In this document: in pieces, positions 30,227 through 39,765 of the stretch
Layout: each line of letters begins with the position of its first letter
Numbering within the stretch: position 1 is the first letter of the stretch
Assembly: GCA_003327455.1 (NCBI GenBank)
Contig: QOQU01000011.1
Coordinates: forward strand, 62,001-126,000
Length of the DNA stretch: 64,000 nt
Direction: 5' to 3'
DNA from: Anaerolineae bacterium
Lineage (GTDB): Bacteria > Chloroflexota > Anaerolineae > Anaerolineales > UBA4823
Translations under genes and position numbers: made by a program
Notes under the pieces: generated by a model
The model's input: the letters and a program-made list of their open reading frames with translations, nothing else
Told to the model about the DNA's origin: nothing
Database searches by the model: none

Positions 30227-31402
30227 CTACTTCAATTTCTCGGCTTTGGCAAACTGGCGATAGAGGCTCAGCTTGTCCAAAATCTCCTGGGTTTCCTCGT
30301 CCACCGCCTGGGTGAGCAGCCTGCGCAAATAAACCGCCAGTCCAGGACCCAGCATAAAGCCCTGTCCACACATTCCAACGGCATTCACATAGCCCTGCAC
30401 GCCTTCCACTTCCCCAACAATGGGGGAGCCATCCGGGGTCATGGGGTAGAGACCGCGCCAGGTGCGCCGCACGCGGATGTTGCGCAAACGAGGCATCAGG
30501 TTGACCATACGCCGCGCAACCTGAGGCAGGAAGATGGACGTCTCACGCGTATCGGTGCCGAGAATCGGAGGGTTGGGGGTGATGCAAAAGATAATCTGCC
30601 CGGTATGGTGCTGGTAGAAATAATAGTTCGCCGAGCCAGGCATTTCGGGCGTGGGTTCGAGCGGGCGGATATCGACCACCATCGGGCGCAGGAACGGCGC
30701 AACCGGCTCGGTGATGCCGCCTTCGTGCGAATCGGGCTGCACCGGCACATCGACCCCGACCATCGCAGCCACCTCTTTTGCCCAGCCGCCCGCCGCATTG
30801 ACCACGAGCGGCGCTGCATATTCCCCCCGATCGGTCGTGACCCCTTGCACGCGCCCTTTTTCCAGGCGGATACCGGTGACCGTTTCACGGTAGTGGAACT
30901 CCGCTCCCAGTTGCCGGGCGCGGCGCTCAAAAGCCAGCGCCGAAAGCATGGGGGAGGCGCTGCCATCGCCCGGCGAGAAAGTGCCGCCGATCAAGCCTGC
31001 GGGGTTGAGCGAGGGGATGATCTTTAGATAATCCTGGCGGTCATACCACTCAATATCCAGCCCGAATTGTTTTTGAATCACCAGCAGGTCTTTGAGGGTC
31101 TTCTCCTCCTGCTCCCGATAGGCTACAAAGGCGTACCCTCCTTGCAACCAACCGATATCATCGCCGTAAGTCTCTTTCCAGGTGGAGAAAATCTCAATGC
31201 TCTTCAGGCAGATGCGAATTTTGGCAATATCGGAGTGCGTGGCGCGAATGCCGCCAATGGCAGCCTTGTTGGAACCCTGTCCCACACTGGCAAAGCGGTC
31301 GATCACCAGGGTTTTCAAGCCCGCTTCGGCAAGTTGCCATGCCAGCGGTGTGCCAACACTGCCGGCTCCAATGACAATCACATCATACACGGGAACGCTC
31401 AT
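30227..31402 (-). CDS. FAD-dependent amine/amino-acid oxidoreductase, beta subunit (DAO family)
   Basis: 391 residues from ATG 31402, where GGAGAGCAAG is a better ribosome site than that of the Met 12 nt upstream. FAD-binding GAGSVGTPLAWQLAEAG near the N-terminus, GIRATHSD, and the DAO C-terminal GLYPMTPDGSPIVGEVEG. It resembles the beta subunits of sarcosine, opine or hydrogen-cyanide-synthase type dehydrogenases. It lies 25 nt downstream of the alpha-like subunit; the pair probably forms a heteromeric dye-linked dehydrogenase oxidising an N-alkyl amino acid. The substrate is unknown. Confidence 0.87.
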   Translation of the reverse strand: MSVPVYDVIVIGAGSVGTPLAWQLAEAGLKTLVIDRFASVGQGSNKAAIGGIRATHSDIAKIRICLKSIEIFSTWKETYGDDIGWLQGGYAFVAYREQEEKTLKDLLVIQKQFGLDIEWYDRQDYLKIIPSLNPAGLIGGTFSPGDGSASPMLSALAFERRARQLGAEFHYRETVTGIRLEKGRVQGVTTDRGEYAAPLVVNAAGGWAKEVAAMVGVDVPVQPDSHEGGITEPVAPFLRPMVVDIRPLEPTPEMPGSANYYFYQHHTGQIIFCITPNPPILGTDTRETSIFLPQVARRMVNLMPRLRNIRVRRTWRGLYPMTPDGSPIVGEVEGVQGYVNAVGMCGQGFMLGPGLAVYLRRLLTQAVDEETQEILDKLSLYRQFAKAEKLK

Positions 31403-31427
31403 CTTGCTCTCCATCTTCTATCAAGGC

Positions 31428-33530
31428 TCATTCATCCTTTACCCCGGCAAAAACACCCAGAGGAACTTCGATGAACAAGGGTCGCAGGGTGTTTTCGGTG
31501 ACTTCTGCCGGCTGTATGCCCAGCTCGCGAAAGGCGCGCTTGATGATGCTGCTACAGGTCTTTCCGCCACAGGCGCCCATGCCGGCGCGGGTGAGGGCTT
31601 TAATTTCGTTCATATCGCGCACCCCTGAACGGATTACTTCCTTGATCTCCGCCAGCGTTACCCGCTCGCAGCGGCAGACGATGGTGTCATCTTCCAGACG
31701 TTCGACCCACTGCTCGGTGGGTTGACTGACCCACTGCTCTTGCACGCGGATGCCGGCGATGCGGGTGGCGATTTCGCGCGGGGCGCGTACCTTGACCAGC
31801 ATGGTGCGGTCGGTGGCTTTGGCGATGCGCGTGCGGATCACTTCGACTTCGCCGAGCAGATTGCCGGCGGTATCGGTCACGCTCACCCAATCCCCCGCCT
31901 TGAGGCTTTCTTTCTCGAATTCATACGGGATGGTTACGTGAGCAAAATCGTCTTCCTTGCGCAAATCCACCAGCGTGATCGCCAGACCCGGACAGATGGT
32001 GACGCATTTTTCACACGCAATACAGGTGACCCCCAGCTTTTTGGCGATGTAATCCGGCACCTTGCGGATGTCTTCGGGGTCAATATAGATGGCGCCCTGC
32101 GAACAGACCGAAGTGCAGGGGTTGCAGGGGATTTCCTGCGAACAGTGCAAGACCGGAAAAACAGCTTCTTCTTCGGGGATGGTTTCCTGGGTCACCTTGC
32201 CAGGACGAGACTTGAGAATTTCGGCGGTGCGGAACCATTCGGAGGGAATTTCAAAGCCGTTTTTACCCAGATAGCGGGCAATTTCCAGGCCGCGGATTTT
32301 GCCGGAGAACATGGCTGCTGAAGCCTCGGCGACTTCATCGGCATCGCCAGCCGCATAAGCCACCAGTCCGAACTCTCTGGCTTTTCGGTAAAACTCGTCC
32401 ACCGGATCAAGCCCCACGGCGATCAACAGGGTATCACACTCGAAGGTGCGCTCTGTGCCGGGGATGGGCTGCCAGTTTTCATCGACCTTTGCGATGGTCA
32501 CCGATTCAACCGACTCCTTACCGTTGGCGCTGACAACGGTATGGGAGGTGTAAACCGGCACACCCATGCGCACCAGTTTGTCCTTGTGCACCTTATAACC
32601 GCCGCATTCGGGCAGTGCTTCGACCAGCCCCACAACCTGAATGCCGGCTTGCAGGGCATGATAGCCGGCGATCAGGCCGACATTGCCGCCGCCGACAATG
32701 AACAAACGCTCCGAGGCGCGCACCAGATCACGGTTGACCAGGGTCTGAAATGCCCCAGCCCCATACACACCCGGCAGGGTATTGCCTTTAAAGGTGAGCG
32801 ATTTCTCGCGCGCCCCGGTGGCAACCAGCAGCACCTGCGGCTCGATCAGCACGTATTCGCTGTTGCCCTGTTCATCGATCAGAGAGCGCACCACGCCGAC
32901 CCGTTTGTCACTGAACACCGCAACCGCAGTGGTATTCAGCCAGGTGGTCACGGTCGGATATTGCGCCACTTCGTTTTCGAGGCGGGTGGCGATGTCAATG
33001 CCGCGCGTGCCGGCATAGCAGGCGTTGATCGAGCCAAAGAAGCGGTGGGTCTGCAACACCAGCTTGCCGCCCAGGCGATGTTTGTCGTCCACGATCAGGG
33101 TGCGGATGCCGCGCTGCCCCAGTTCGATGGCCGCCGATAAACCGGCCGGACCGCCGCCGATGATCAGGACCTCGGTAGAGACGATGCGGGTCGGCTGAAA
33201 TTCCCGCGCTGGCGGAACCTCGGGTAAGGTGGGCAAGCCGCGTAATGGTTCTACCTTCATGCCCGGTCGCAGCAAAGTCATGCAGGCTTTGACCGCCAGC
33301 CCATCGGCGATGACCGTGCACTGTGCGCATTGACCGTTGGCGCAAAAGATGCCTTGCGGCGAGCCATCTTTGGGATGATAACCAAAAACACGAATGCCGT
33401 TGGCAAACAGGGCGGCGGCTATCGTCTCATCGGCATACCCTTCTAAGGGTTTTCCTTGCCAGGTGAAGGAAATGGTTTTGCGTTCGGGAATGGGTAAGAT
33501 GGGATGGGAATGGATGCGGTAGTCAGACAT
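31428..33530 (-). CDS. Multidomain Fe-S/FAD oxidoreductase, alpha subunit (fused 2Fe-2S, pyridine-nucleotide oxidoreductase, 4Fe-4S, BFD)
   Basis: 700 residues from ATG 33530; a Met 12 codons upstream would add an unsupported leader. Domains: Fer2_4 with Cys63, Cys68, Cys71 and Cys83; an FAD domain with GGGPAGLSAAIELGQRG; an NAD-type domain VGGGNVGLIAGYHALQAG; a ferredoxin-like stretch CNPCTSVC and CIACEKCVTICPG; and a BFD-type 2Fe-2S domain near the C-terminus (CRCERVTLAEIKEVI, CGGKTCSSII). The set unites HcnA/HcnB-like parts plus an additional 4Fe-4S module. It likely passes electrons from the beta subunit to a quinone or ferredoxin acceptor. Confidence 0.88.
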   Translation of the reverse strand: MSDYRIHSHPILPIPERKTISFTWQGKPLEGYADETIAAALFANGIRVFGYHPKDGSPQGIFCANGQCAQCTVIADGLAVKACMTLLRPGMKVEPLRGLPTLPEVPPAREFQPTRIVSTEVLIIGGGPAGLSAAIELGQRGIRTLIVDDKHRLGGKLVLQTHRFFGSINACYAGTRGIDIATRLENEVAQYPTVTTWLNTTAVAVFSDKRVGVVRSLIDEQGNSEYVLIEPQVLLVATGAREKSLTFKGNTLPGVYGAGAFQTLVNRDLVRASERLFIVGGGNVGLIAGYHALQAGIQVVGLVEALPECGGYKVHKDKLVRMGVPVYTSHTVVSANGKESVESVTIAKVDENWQPIPGTERTFECDTLLIAVGLDPVDEFYRKAREFGLVAYAAGDADEVAEASAAMFSGKIRGLEIARYLGKNGFEIPSEWFRTAEILKSRPGKVTQETIPEEEAVFPVLHCSQEIPCNPCTSVCSQGAIYIDPEDIRKVPDYIAKKLGVTCIACEKCVTICPGLAITLVDLRKEDDFAHVTIPYEFEKESLKAGDWVSVTDTAGNLLGEVEVIRTRIAKATDRTMLVKVRAPREIATRIAGIRVQEQWVSQPTEQWVERLEDDTIVCRCERVTLAEIKEVIRSGVRDMNEIKALTRAGMGACGGKTCSSIIKRAFRELGIQPAEVTENTLRPLFIEVPLGVFAGVKDE

Positions 33531-33627
33531 GCGGATGGTACCTCCAGAAAAGCAAGAACAGCTCAAGAAAGCACTGCAGACACCCTCTGGTCATCATCAC
33601 TGAAAGGATAGCGCAACAAAGGGCAGG

Positions 33628-33648
33628 CTTATAGTGATAATTATCACA
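33628..33648 (-). promoter_or_regulatory. Palindromic operator upstream of the FAD/Fe-S operon
   Basis: The perfect 14-bp palindrome GTGATAATTATCAC (33634-33647) lies directly upstream of a minus-strand TATAAG (33633-33628), about 100 bp before the operon start. GTGA-N6-TCAC is the core of CRP/FNR-family sites. Overlap with the -35/-10 spacer suggests repression, or an unconventional activator position. Confidence 0.6.
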
Positions 33649-34095
33649 AGTTTGGCGTTAGGGAATCAACCTGTTCTGTGTCAAATCGCGCCAACTGACC
33701 AGCCTTCCATCCCCGCTTTGCAAACTCCGTTCGCCGCCGCAGACGACAAACCCCTGATCGCAGCGCCATTGACGAGGCCCGTGGAGTTGATCAATTGTGC
33801 AACCCGCCCGGCACACAGTTGGAGAGGAAGACTGCTCACCTTCATCACATCACGACTTTTGAAACTCCGCAATCTCAGTGTGGATTTTTATGAACCAAAT
33901 CACTACCCGTCCGCTGGGGCTCAAGCGGATTCAGAGTCGGCTTCCAGCCGACTTTTCTGGACAGAGGCGGGGGATGGATACCCTCACCGCAGATGGAAGT
34001 CCAACCAAAGCAGTTACCTTCTCCCTTCGATGACGGCAACGCCGGCAGCAGAAGATTGTAGAGAACAGGCAGCGACAGGTTTTCGAGGGCTTCCC
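33649..34095. other. Gene-free stretch with a dispersed intergenic repeat
   Basis: No ORF here looks coding. It contains TCCGCTGGGGCTCAAGC at 33910-33926, which recurs at 53733-53749 between other genes, and the inverted GTCGGCTTCCAGCCGAC near 33936. Probably a decayed repeat region. Confidence 0.45.
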
Positions 34096-36258
34096 TCATG
34101 GCTTCGCCGCTACCCACCCGGCTGGCGGAAGGAGATAGTCCCTTCGGCTTTCTGCGCCCTGTCCATCCTGCCGTTTGCCGTCCAACAAGGCGCTATAGGC
34201 AACCCAGCGCGGCGACCAGGGCAGGGAAACCATCCAGGTTTGGGTGGGGTGTAAATTGACCCAAACCTGTAAGCCGTTGTCATATTCGATGAAGATTTGC
34301 CAGAGATTCTCGGCGAAAAGAGCTTCTTCGACACTCACCATTGCCCCCTCGACCTGGTAGAGGATGCGCTCGGGGCGCGCCAGGGCACACTGGCGATGAA
34401 TGGGCGCGACCAGAGTGACCTCGCGCTGGATAAATTCCACCACTTGCTCGATCTTGCCCAGCGAGTCAGGGGTTGGCACATATCCGCCGTGACAGTAGGC
34501 GATCTCATTTGCCATATAGCGATAGTGTTCCTCGGCTGTGTAGCCCGACCATTTGGGTTGCCCGGCGGTGGCAAAGTACCAGGGGTAAAAACCCATGCCA
34601 AAGCGCACCATTTTGGGATGCAGGCGAGCAAGGTCGAAATGCACCAGGGGTGGGATCAGAACGCCAGCCTGCTCTCGCCCTTCATCCTCGGCAATGACCG
34701 CATCTGCCCAGCCCGCATAGAGAAAGTGGTAGCCTCCTTCGCCGATCAGCGGCCCTTGATGAGCCTGGCGTTGGGTAGCCAGCAGTTGCCGATAGGCTTG
34801 CAGGGTCGTTTTCCAGCGCCTGTTGCCGGGCACTGCGGCGTTGAAATCCACTTTCTCGCCGGGGTTGACGGCGGTGGTCACATCCAGAAAGGTCGCGGTG
34901 GTCTCGTAGCGGCGATGGATTTCAGGGGCAAAGCGCCTTGCCACCCCTGCGCTGTGGTACGGGCTCAGCAGAAAAGACTGGATGCCGGTCGTCTGGTTGA
35001 ACCAGGCCGGGATGAGGTTGCCATTGGAATCCAGGGCAACCAGCTCAGGCGAATAATCGGCGGCATTGGGATAGAAGTCCACATAATTCTCATGCAGGGC
35101 AAAGAGATAATTCGCCTGTCGAGCGGCGCGGCTGAGGTCCAACAGCTCCGCATCGCCGCCCCAGCGCGGGTTCGCCGGCAGCACCGAAGGGTAGCAATCG
35201 TCATAACCGCAGTTCTGCCAGTTGTGGCGGATCACAATCAGATCTTGAATATTCTTGCGCGCCAGTTCTTCTAACAGTCTGGCATCTTCGGCAAAAGGAC
35301 GTTCTGCCCATAAATCGAGCACCACTTTTCCGGCTAACTCTGCCAGATGGGGAGAAGCAGGCGCAGTTAAACCAGGCAGGACTTGATCCAGGGAATCGGA
35401 GACAGTCAGGTAAAGCACCTCGTTGAGCGGCTGAAGCTCGCCGGCAGTGTTTGGTTGATAATAAGCCGTCTGGCTGAACGCAAAAGACTGTTCAGAAATC
35501 ACTTCGTTCATCCTTTCCAGCCTGGAAGCTTCGGAATGCTGCCAGTCAAAATAAGCGGAAACAAACTGGCGGCCGTGGAGCAAAACGTTAAAAGCGGGCA
35601 GATACGGGATGGAAACAATTTTCGCCTGAGGTGTCGCTTCCGAGCGATCGAGGGTAAAAGCCGTCAGCCCCGCCGCAGGGGAACGCACTTCAAGTCGCAG
35701 GGTCTTTCCTTGAAGCGAAAAGCGATAGGTGTACGAGAAGACCTGCTGCCCAAGGTTCACCCGCCAGGTGACCCTCAGGGCGTCGTCCTGGCTTTGTTCA
35801 ACCGTGTACGTGAACTGCTCGGGCTCGATATCCCAAATGGGCACATCTTTGCCAGCTACAAGGAAGCGTGGTCCACCGTAGTTGCTGGGGTAAAACGGGG
35901 CTTCATCGTTGACCTGAACCTGGAGATCGTGCAGAGAACCGCTTTCAGGAGTGTAGAGGTAGCGCAACGTGGAATGGGCATCCTGAAATTCAAAGACGTA
36001 GGTTTGTCCCTGGCGATAGAAACGGTTCTGATAGGGCGAGGGGGGTTCGGGCGGCGCCAGGCCTGGTTCGCTTTGAGGAGAACCAACAGTCAGGGAGGGA
36101 GTGGCCGCCTGCCCAGAGGTCGGCAATGGTGCAGTGGGTGAAGCGGGAAGGGATGGCAACGGTGATGAGGTGCTGCCGGCGGGAGGTGTGAACAGCGGAT
36201 TACAGGAAAGCAGGCTCAGAAGCAGCAAGAACAGAAAGGACAAAGCGGCGCGTTTCAT
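34096..36258 (-). CDS. Large secreted lipoprotein, glycosidase-like layout
   Basis: 720 residues from ATG 36258, chosen because it gives a clean lipoprotein signal (LFLLLLSLLSC, lipid Cys19). A Pro/Thr/Ser linker follows (about 25-75), then an N-terminal beta-rich region (RPQTYVFEF-like strands, YLPAFNVLLHGRQ) and a probable barrel with DLIVIRHNWQNCGYDDCYPS, ATFLDVTTAVNPGEK, LIGEGGYHFLYAGWADAV and MVRFGMGFYPWY. The order resembles polysaccharide-active barrels of the DUF5696 kind, with acidic residues in the expected loops, but I cannot assign a GH family. It probably acts on extracellular carbohydrate. Confidence 0.7.
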   Translation of the reverse strand: MKRAALSFLFLLLLSLLSCNPLFTPPAGSTSSPLPSLPASPTAPLPTSGQAATPSLTVGSPQSEPGLAPPEPPSPYQNRFYRQGQTYVFEFQDAHSTLRYLYTPESGSLHDLQVQVNDEAPFYPSNYGGPRFLVAGKDVPIWDIEPEQFTYTVEQSQDDALRVTWRVNLGQQVFSYTYRFSLQGKTLRLEVRSPAAGLTAFTLDRSEATPQAKIVSIPYLPAFNVLLHGRQFVSAYFDWQHSEASRLERMNEVISEQSFAFSQTAYYQPNTAGELQPLNEVLYLTVSDSLDQVLPGLTAPASPHLAELAGKVVLDLWAERPFAEDARLLEELARKNIQDLIVIRHNWQNCGYDDCYPSVLPANPRWGGDAELLDLSRAARQANYLFALHENYVDFYPNAADYSPELVALDSNGNLIPAWFNQTTGIQSFLLSPYHSAGVARRFAPEIHRRYETTATFLDVTTAVNPGEKVDFNAAVPGNRRWKTTLQAYRQLLATQRQAHQGPLIGEGGYHFLYAGWADAVIAEDEGREQAGVLIPPLVHFDLARLHPKMVRFGMGFYPWYFATAGQPKWSGYTAEEHYRYMANEIAYCHGGYVPTPDSLGKIEQVVEFIQREVTLVAPIHRQCALARPERILYQVEGAMVSVEEALFAENLWQIFIEYDNGLQVWVNLHPTQTWMVSLPWSPRWVAYSALLDGKRQDGQGAESRRDYLLPPAGWVAAKP

Positions 36259-36346
36259 GGCAAAGGGCATTCTGATTGAGACGCTTTGGGTCGTTGGGCA
36301 ATCGCTTACGGACTCCTTCCAGGGAGCACCACCCCAAGAATCAAAG

Positions 36347-36754
36347 TCAGGCAAAGCAAAGCAAAAAACAGAAGAAAGAACCCGAGTGCAACACCTTTTG
36401 CTGAGTCTCACAGACCACCTTCAGCCCCAGACCCAACCAGTCGTCTAACTTCTGACTTGACCAGTACGACTCAAACAAGAGCGAATCGGCAACACTCTGC
36501 AGATTGGCAGTATAAATCAAGAATCTTTCGGGGTGAGGAACGTCAATCCAGATCCGCAGAAACTGGACAAACCGATCATTCAGACTCCAATCCTCAAAAT
36601 TCAGCGCAAAGGAGTGATTGCCTTTGGTGAGGTAGTACTCATAAAAGAAACTGTCCCGCAAGGCTTGCGACCAGGTGGGTTTTCGATAGCCATGTTGATG
36701 AAGAAATGGCTCCAGGCGGGTGAGGTATCGGCGTTTGGTGGCGAACTGGGTCAT
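36347..36754 (-). CDS. Hypothetical protein, 135 residues
   Basis: MTQFATKRRYLTRLEPFLHQ begins a mixed alpha/beta protein with many aromatic residues (SFFYEYYLTKGNHSFALNFE, RFVQFLRIWIDVPHPERFLI). No family recognised. It fills an otherwise empty gap between the polyferredoxin and the lipoprotein genes and its composition looks coding, but its hydrophobic Cys-rich end (GSFFCFLLCFA) is odd and may mark a frame shift or chance extension. Confidence 0.5.
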   Translation of the reverse strand: MTQFATKRRYLTRLEPFLHQHGYRKPTWSQALRDSFFYEYYLTKGNHSFALNFEDWSLNDRFVQFLRIWIDVPHPERFLIYTANLQSVADSLLFESYWSSQKLDDWLGLGLKVVCETQQKVLHSGSFFCFLLCFA

Positions 36755-36812
36755 GGCGGAAAGAATTCCAAGGGGTCACGAGGGAAAAAAGACCGTCCAA
36801 AAATGACCGCTC

Positions 36813-37739
36813 CTATAGGCGGGCTTTGTTTGAGGCCAGAGGGTCAAAGGCAAAACTGACCGACAGGGCGTCCTTCGCACAGACGTGGATACATTCCAGA
36901 CACAAAATGCATTCCGTTGAGAGCACCCGTTGACCTTGCTGGATGTACGCTGGAATGTCGATGTCCATCGGGCACATCTTCGTACAGGCGCCGCAGTCCG
37001 TGCATGGATTTGGGCCAGCGGCAATCTTCAGCAGGGCAAAGCGGGCGGGAATTTTTTGCAAGGTCGGGATCGGGCAGACGTATTTACAAAAGGCGCGGTT
37101 ATCCTTGAGCAGGAAGGCAAGGGCAATCCCCACGGCATAGTAGAAGAGGTTGCCGCCCAGCAACCAGAGCAGTTCCGTAACGCTCTGCTCCTGCACCCGA
37201 TAGCCAGCCGCATACCACAAAACGAGCACCAGAGCCAGGCTGAGCCCAAAATGCCCGTAGCGCAACGCCCAAAACGGCGCCGCGAGAGGCGCCTGACGAT
37301 GGCGTTTGAAGGGCAAAAGGTCGAGGATCATCGCCGTCCAGCACGACCAGCCACACCAGCCGCGATTGAAGATGAAAACACCGAATATTTTGGCGACCAG
37401 ATAGTGAATCACGGCGCCGTAGAACATCCCCGCCAGCAGGTAAAAGAAAAAGCCTTCGAGCTGCATATTTTCGCGGGCAAAGAGACCCAGAAAGACCAAC
37501 ATATATGTCCCCACCAGGAACTGTGCCACGCGGCGCCCCAGCGGTTTGCGGCGCGCCGGCAGGGAAAGATACAAGCCAATGCCCACCGCAACGGCGCTGC
37601 CGATGTAGCCAAAGTTGAAAAGGTAGAAGGAATTACCCGTTACCCGCCAGAGCACCAGGGCAAGCGCCCAGAACAAGATAAACAGGACAACGGGCAGGGT
37701 GTACCTGGCAAGGGTGGATTGAGATGGATGTTTCGTCAT
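36813..37739 (-). CDS. Membrane polyferredoxin (NapH/NosR-type 4Fe-4S protein)
   Basis: 308 residues with about six membrane helices, the juxtamembrane motif RGWCGWSCW and CKYVCPIPTLQ typical of the NapH/NosR group, and two C-terminal 4Fe-4S clusters, CTDCGACTKMCPMDI and CILCLECIHVCAKDA. It moves electrons from the quinone pool to an extracytoplasmic or cytoplasmic acceptor. No nap, nos or other partner gene is adjacent, so its partner is unknown. Confidence 0.9.
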   Translation of the reverse strand: MTKHPSQSTLARYTLPVVLFILFWALALVLWRVTGNSFYLFNFGYIGSAVAVGIGLYLSLPARRKPLGRRVAQFLVGTYMLVFLGLFARENMQLEGFFFYLLAGMFYGAVIHYLVAKIFGVFIFNRGWCGWSCWTAMILDLLPFKRHRQAPLAAPFWALRYGHFGLSLALVLVLWYAAGYRVQEQSVTELLWLLGGNLFYYAVGIALAFLLKDNRAFCKYVCPIPTLQKIPARFALLKIAAGPNPCTDCGACTKMCPMDIDIPAYIQQGQRVLSTECILCLECIHVCAKDALSVSFAFDPLASNKARL

Positions 37740-37774
37740 TGAGGTACCTCTTCTCTCAAAGGTCTGACGAGCAA

Positions 37775-38031
37775 GCCCTCACCCCCAGCCCCTCTCCCAC
37801 AGGGCGAGGGGAGGACGCCCTCACCCCCACCCCCTCTCCCACGGGGCGAGGGGAGGACGCCCTCACCCCCAGCCCCTCTCCCACAGGGCGAAAGGAGTAT
37901 GCCCTCACCCCCAGCCCCTCTCCCATCAGGCGAGGGGAGGACGCCCTCACCCCCGTCCCCTCTCCCACGGGGCGAGGGGAGTTCGATTCCCTCTCCCTTA
38001 GGGAGAGGGTTAGGGTGAGGGATAAAGGCAA
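37775..38031. repeat. 42-bp GC-rich tandem repeat, five copies, plus inverted segment
   Basis: Units begin GCCCTCACCCCC at 37775, 37817, 37859, 37901 and 37943. Each contains CCCTCTCCCA...GGCGAGGGG, a built-in inverted repeat. The array ends in CCCTCTCCCTTAGGGAGAGGG (37990-38010). Both strands are open because the period is a multiple of three, but I consider it non-coding. It separates the polyferredoxin gene from the CPBP gene. Confidence 0.85.
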
Positions 38032-38051
38032 AGGCACCTAACGTCTGCAAG

Positions 38052-38930
38052 CTACCTCTCTAACCCAAAAGCCAGGGCCTTAAACTGCGGCAGGGAAAAT
38101 ACTCCATACACCCCAACGGCAGCGACCACAAAGGATGCCAACCCAAACAGCGGATCCAGGGTCTGGATGAGAAATAACGATTCGCTCGGCAGCGCGGTGG
38201 TCACATAATTCGCAAAGACCGCAGTAAAGAAATTGTTGCCGGCGTGAATCCCTAACGCCAGCTCCAGGCCCTGGCTGCGCAGGGTGAGCAGGGCAAGAAA
38301 GAATCCCATTGCCGCATAGAAGGCTGCCGATAACGCCAGCCCCATCACCTCCACCTCGGGATTGAACAGGTGAGGCAGGGTGAACAGGATGCCATTCAAC
38401 AGCGCAAGAAGAAGCGGATTGCGGAGCAGTAAGCCGCTTGCCTGAAGTAAATAACCACGAAAGAAAAATTCTTCGGCGCTGGTTTGGAGCGGAATCAGGA
38501 TCAAGCCTAAGAGGAAATAGGGCAACACCGCCGCAGGATTGGCATTCATCACATACCGACCGGGAAACATGACAGCCTCGACAACTGCCACAAGGCTCAC
38601 GGCGACCATCCAGATCCCGGCTGCGAAGAAAATCCGCTTCCAATGGATGCGCTCCAGCCCGGTGGTTAAGCTGCGAACGGAGCGTCCATGCAGGATGCGG
38701 TTGACACCCCATGTTCCAAACAGCAGAAATGCAAAGCCCAGCAGGAACAGGGAAAATGAAACGGGCTCGGGCTTTTCGGGAAGATTGCCTTGATTTTGAA
38801 TCAGGATGGGGACGATCAGGAAACCGGCGCCAACCTGCCAGATCAGCAGAATGGTGACGATTCCCACCAGATACCGCCACCATTGATTTTTACCGTTCTG
38901 TACCTGATGAAGATAAAGATTCTCTGCCAT
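38052..38930 (-). CDS. CPBP-family intramembrane metalloprotease
   Basis: 292 residues from ATG 38930, with a GGAAAGGAG upstream; earlier Met codons lie in a Cys/Arg-rich shadow. Multiple hydrophobic helices and the CPBP motif EEFFFR (in SAEEFFFRGYLLQ) followed by the second motif region LFTLPHLFN with the metal-binding His. Probably processes membrane proteins or prenylated peptides; the target is unknown. It follows the 38962-39765 membrane gene by 31 nt. Confidence 0.88.
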   Translation of the reverse strand: MAENLYLHQVQNGKNQWWRYLVGIVTILLIWQVGAGFLIVPILIQNQGNLPEKPEPVSFSLFLLGFAFLLFGTWGVNRILHGRSVRSLTTGLERIHWKRIFFAAGIWMVAVSLVAVVEAVMFPGRYVMNANPAAVLPYFLLGLILIPLQTSAEEFFFRGYLLQASGLLLRNPLLLALLNGILFTLPHLFNPEVEVMGLALSAAFYAAMGFFLALLTLRSQGLELALGIHAGNNFFTAVFANYVTTALPSESLFLIQTLDPLFGLASFVVAAVGVYGVFSLPQFKALAFGLER

Positions 38931-38961
38931 TGCAAGCTTTTTAAGCTCCTTTCCTGGAGAT

Positions 38962-39765
38962 CTACTTCGGAATTGACGGCAGTCGCCGATGACTGAGCAG
39001 GAGCGCCGCCAGAGAAAGGAGCAACAGCGGCAAGTGCAGTACACCCAGCCAGCGCGCGGTGGGATTGCTCCACCAGTTGAGATTAAATAAGCCATACAGC
39101 AAGCCGTTAAAGGCGGTTACGCGCAAGGCAAAGCGGTTCACCGCCGGATAGGCAAGGATGAGCAAAAATAAGAAAACCGGGGTCACAAAACAATAGGCAA
39201 AGCTATAGTTTGCCGAGGTGAGCAAGAGCAGCGGGTCGAAGTCGGGCAAGACAAGCTCGCCTTGCAGGCGCATGGGCGACCAGAAGGCAAGCACAGCCAA
39301 GGGCATTAAGAACCATCGCCAGGCGGGAATCCTGCTCCAGGCGAGAGATAACTCGCCCTTCCACGAAATCCAAAGCCACAAGCCTGCCAGCAGCCCGCAG
39401 GCCACCACCACACCCGTGAGCAAGGTAAATCCGTAATTCGGCGTAACGGCGTGAGTTTGGGTGGCGGCAATGACAAGATAATTCAGCCCAAAGGTCAGGG
39501 CAAGAGCGCGACCGCCCATGGCGGGTCTCCAGACGGTTGAGGCAAGCGCTGCGATGGGCAACAGATGAAAGACCCATCCCCAGGCCGCATAAGGTTCGAT
39601 GGAACGCTGTAAGACTTCATTAAAAACCTGAGAGGTCTGGCGAGGGTCATACGGAATTTCGGTGTAAAGAGGCAGGAAGGCAACGATGACCAGCAGAAAA
39701 TAGATCAGCGGATAAAACCACTTTCGCTCGGTAAGGGGGAGAGGATTGCTCGTTTGCATAGACAC
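38962..39765 (-). CDS. Polytopic membrane protein of unknown function
   Basis: 267 residues with about seven hydrophobic segments (FYPLIYFLLVIVAFLPLY, LALTFGLNYLVIAATQ, GFTLLTGVVVACGLLAGLW, FCFVTPVFLFLLIL-like). No motif recognised. It lies upstream of the CPBP protease gene and is probably co-transcribed. Confidence 0.75.
   Translation of the reverse strand: MSMQTSNPLPLTERKWFYPLIYFLLVIVAFLPLYTEIPYDPRQTSQVFNEVLQRSIEPYAAWGWVFHLLPIAALASTVWRPAMGGRALALTFGLNYLVIAATQTHAVTPNYGFTLLTGVVVACGLLAGLWLWISWKGELSLAWSRIPAWRWFLMPLAVLAFWSPMRLQGELVLPDFDPLLLLTSANYSFAYCFVTPVFLFLLILAYPAVNRFALRVTAFNGLLYGLFNLNWWSNPTARWLGVLHLPLLLLSLAALLLSHRRLPSIPK

Noticed and set aside
33634-34254. 206-codon plus-strand frame
   Set aside because: No start signal, includes the operator palindrome and a dispersed repeat, and overlaps the lipoprotein's 3' end.
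37736-38050. Open frame of 104 codons across the 42-bp repeats
   Set aside because: Open in both strands for the same reason; Gly/Arg-rich text, no ribosome site.
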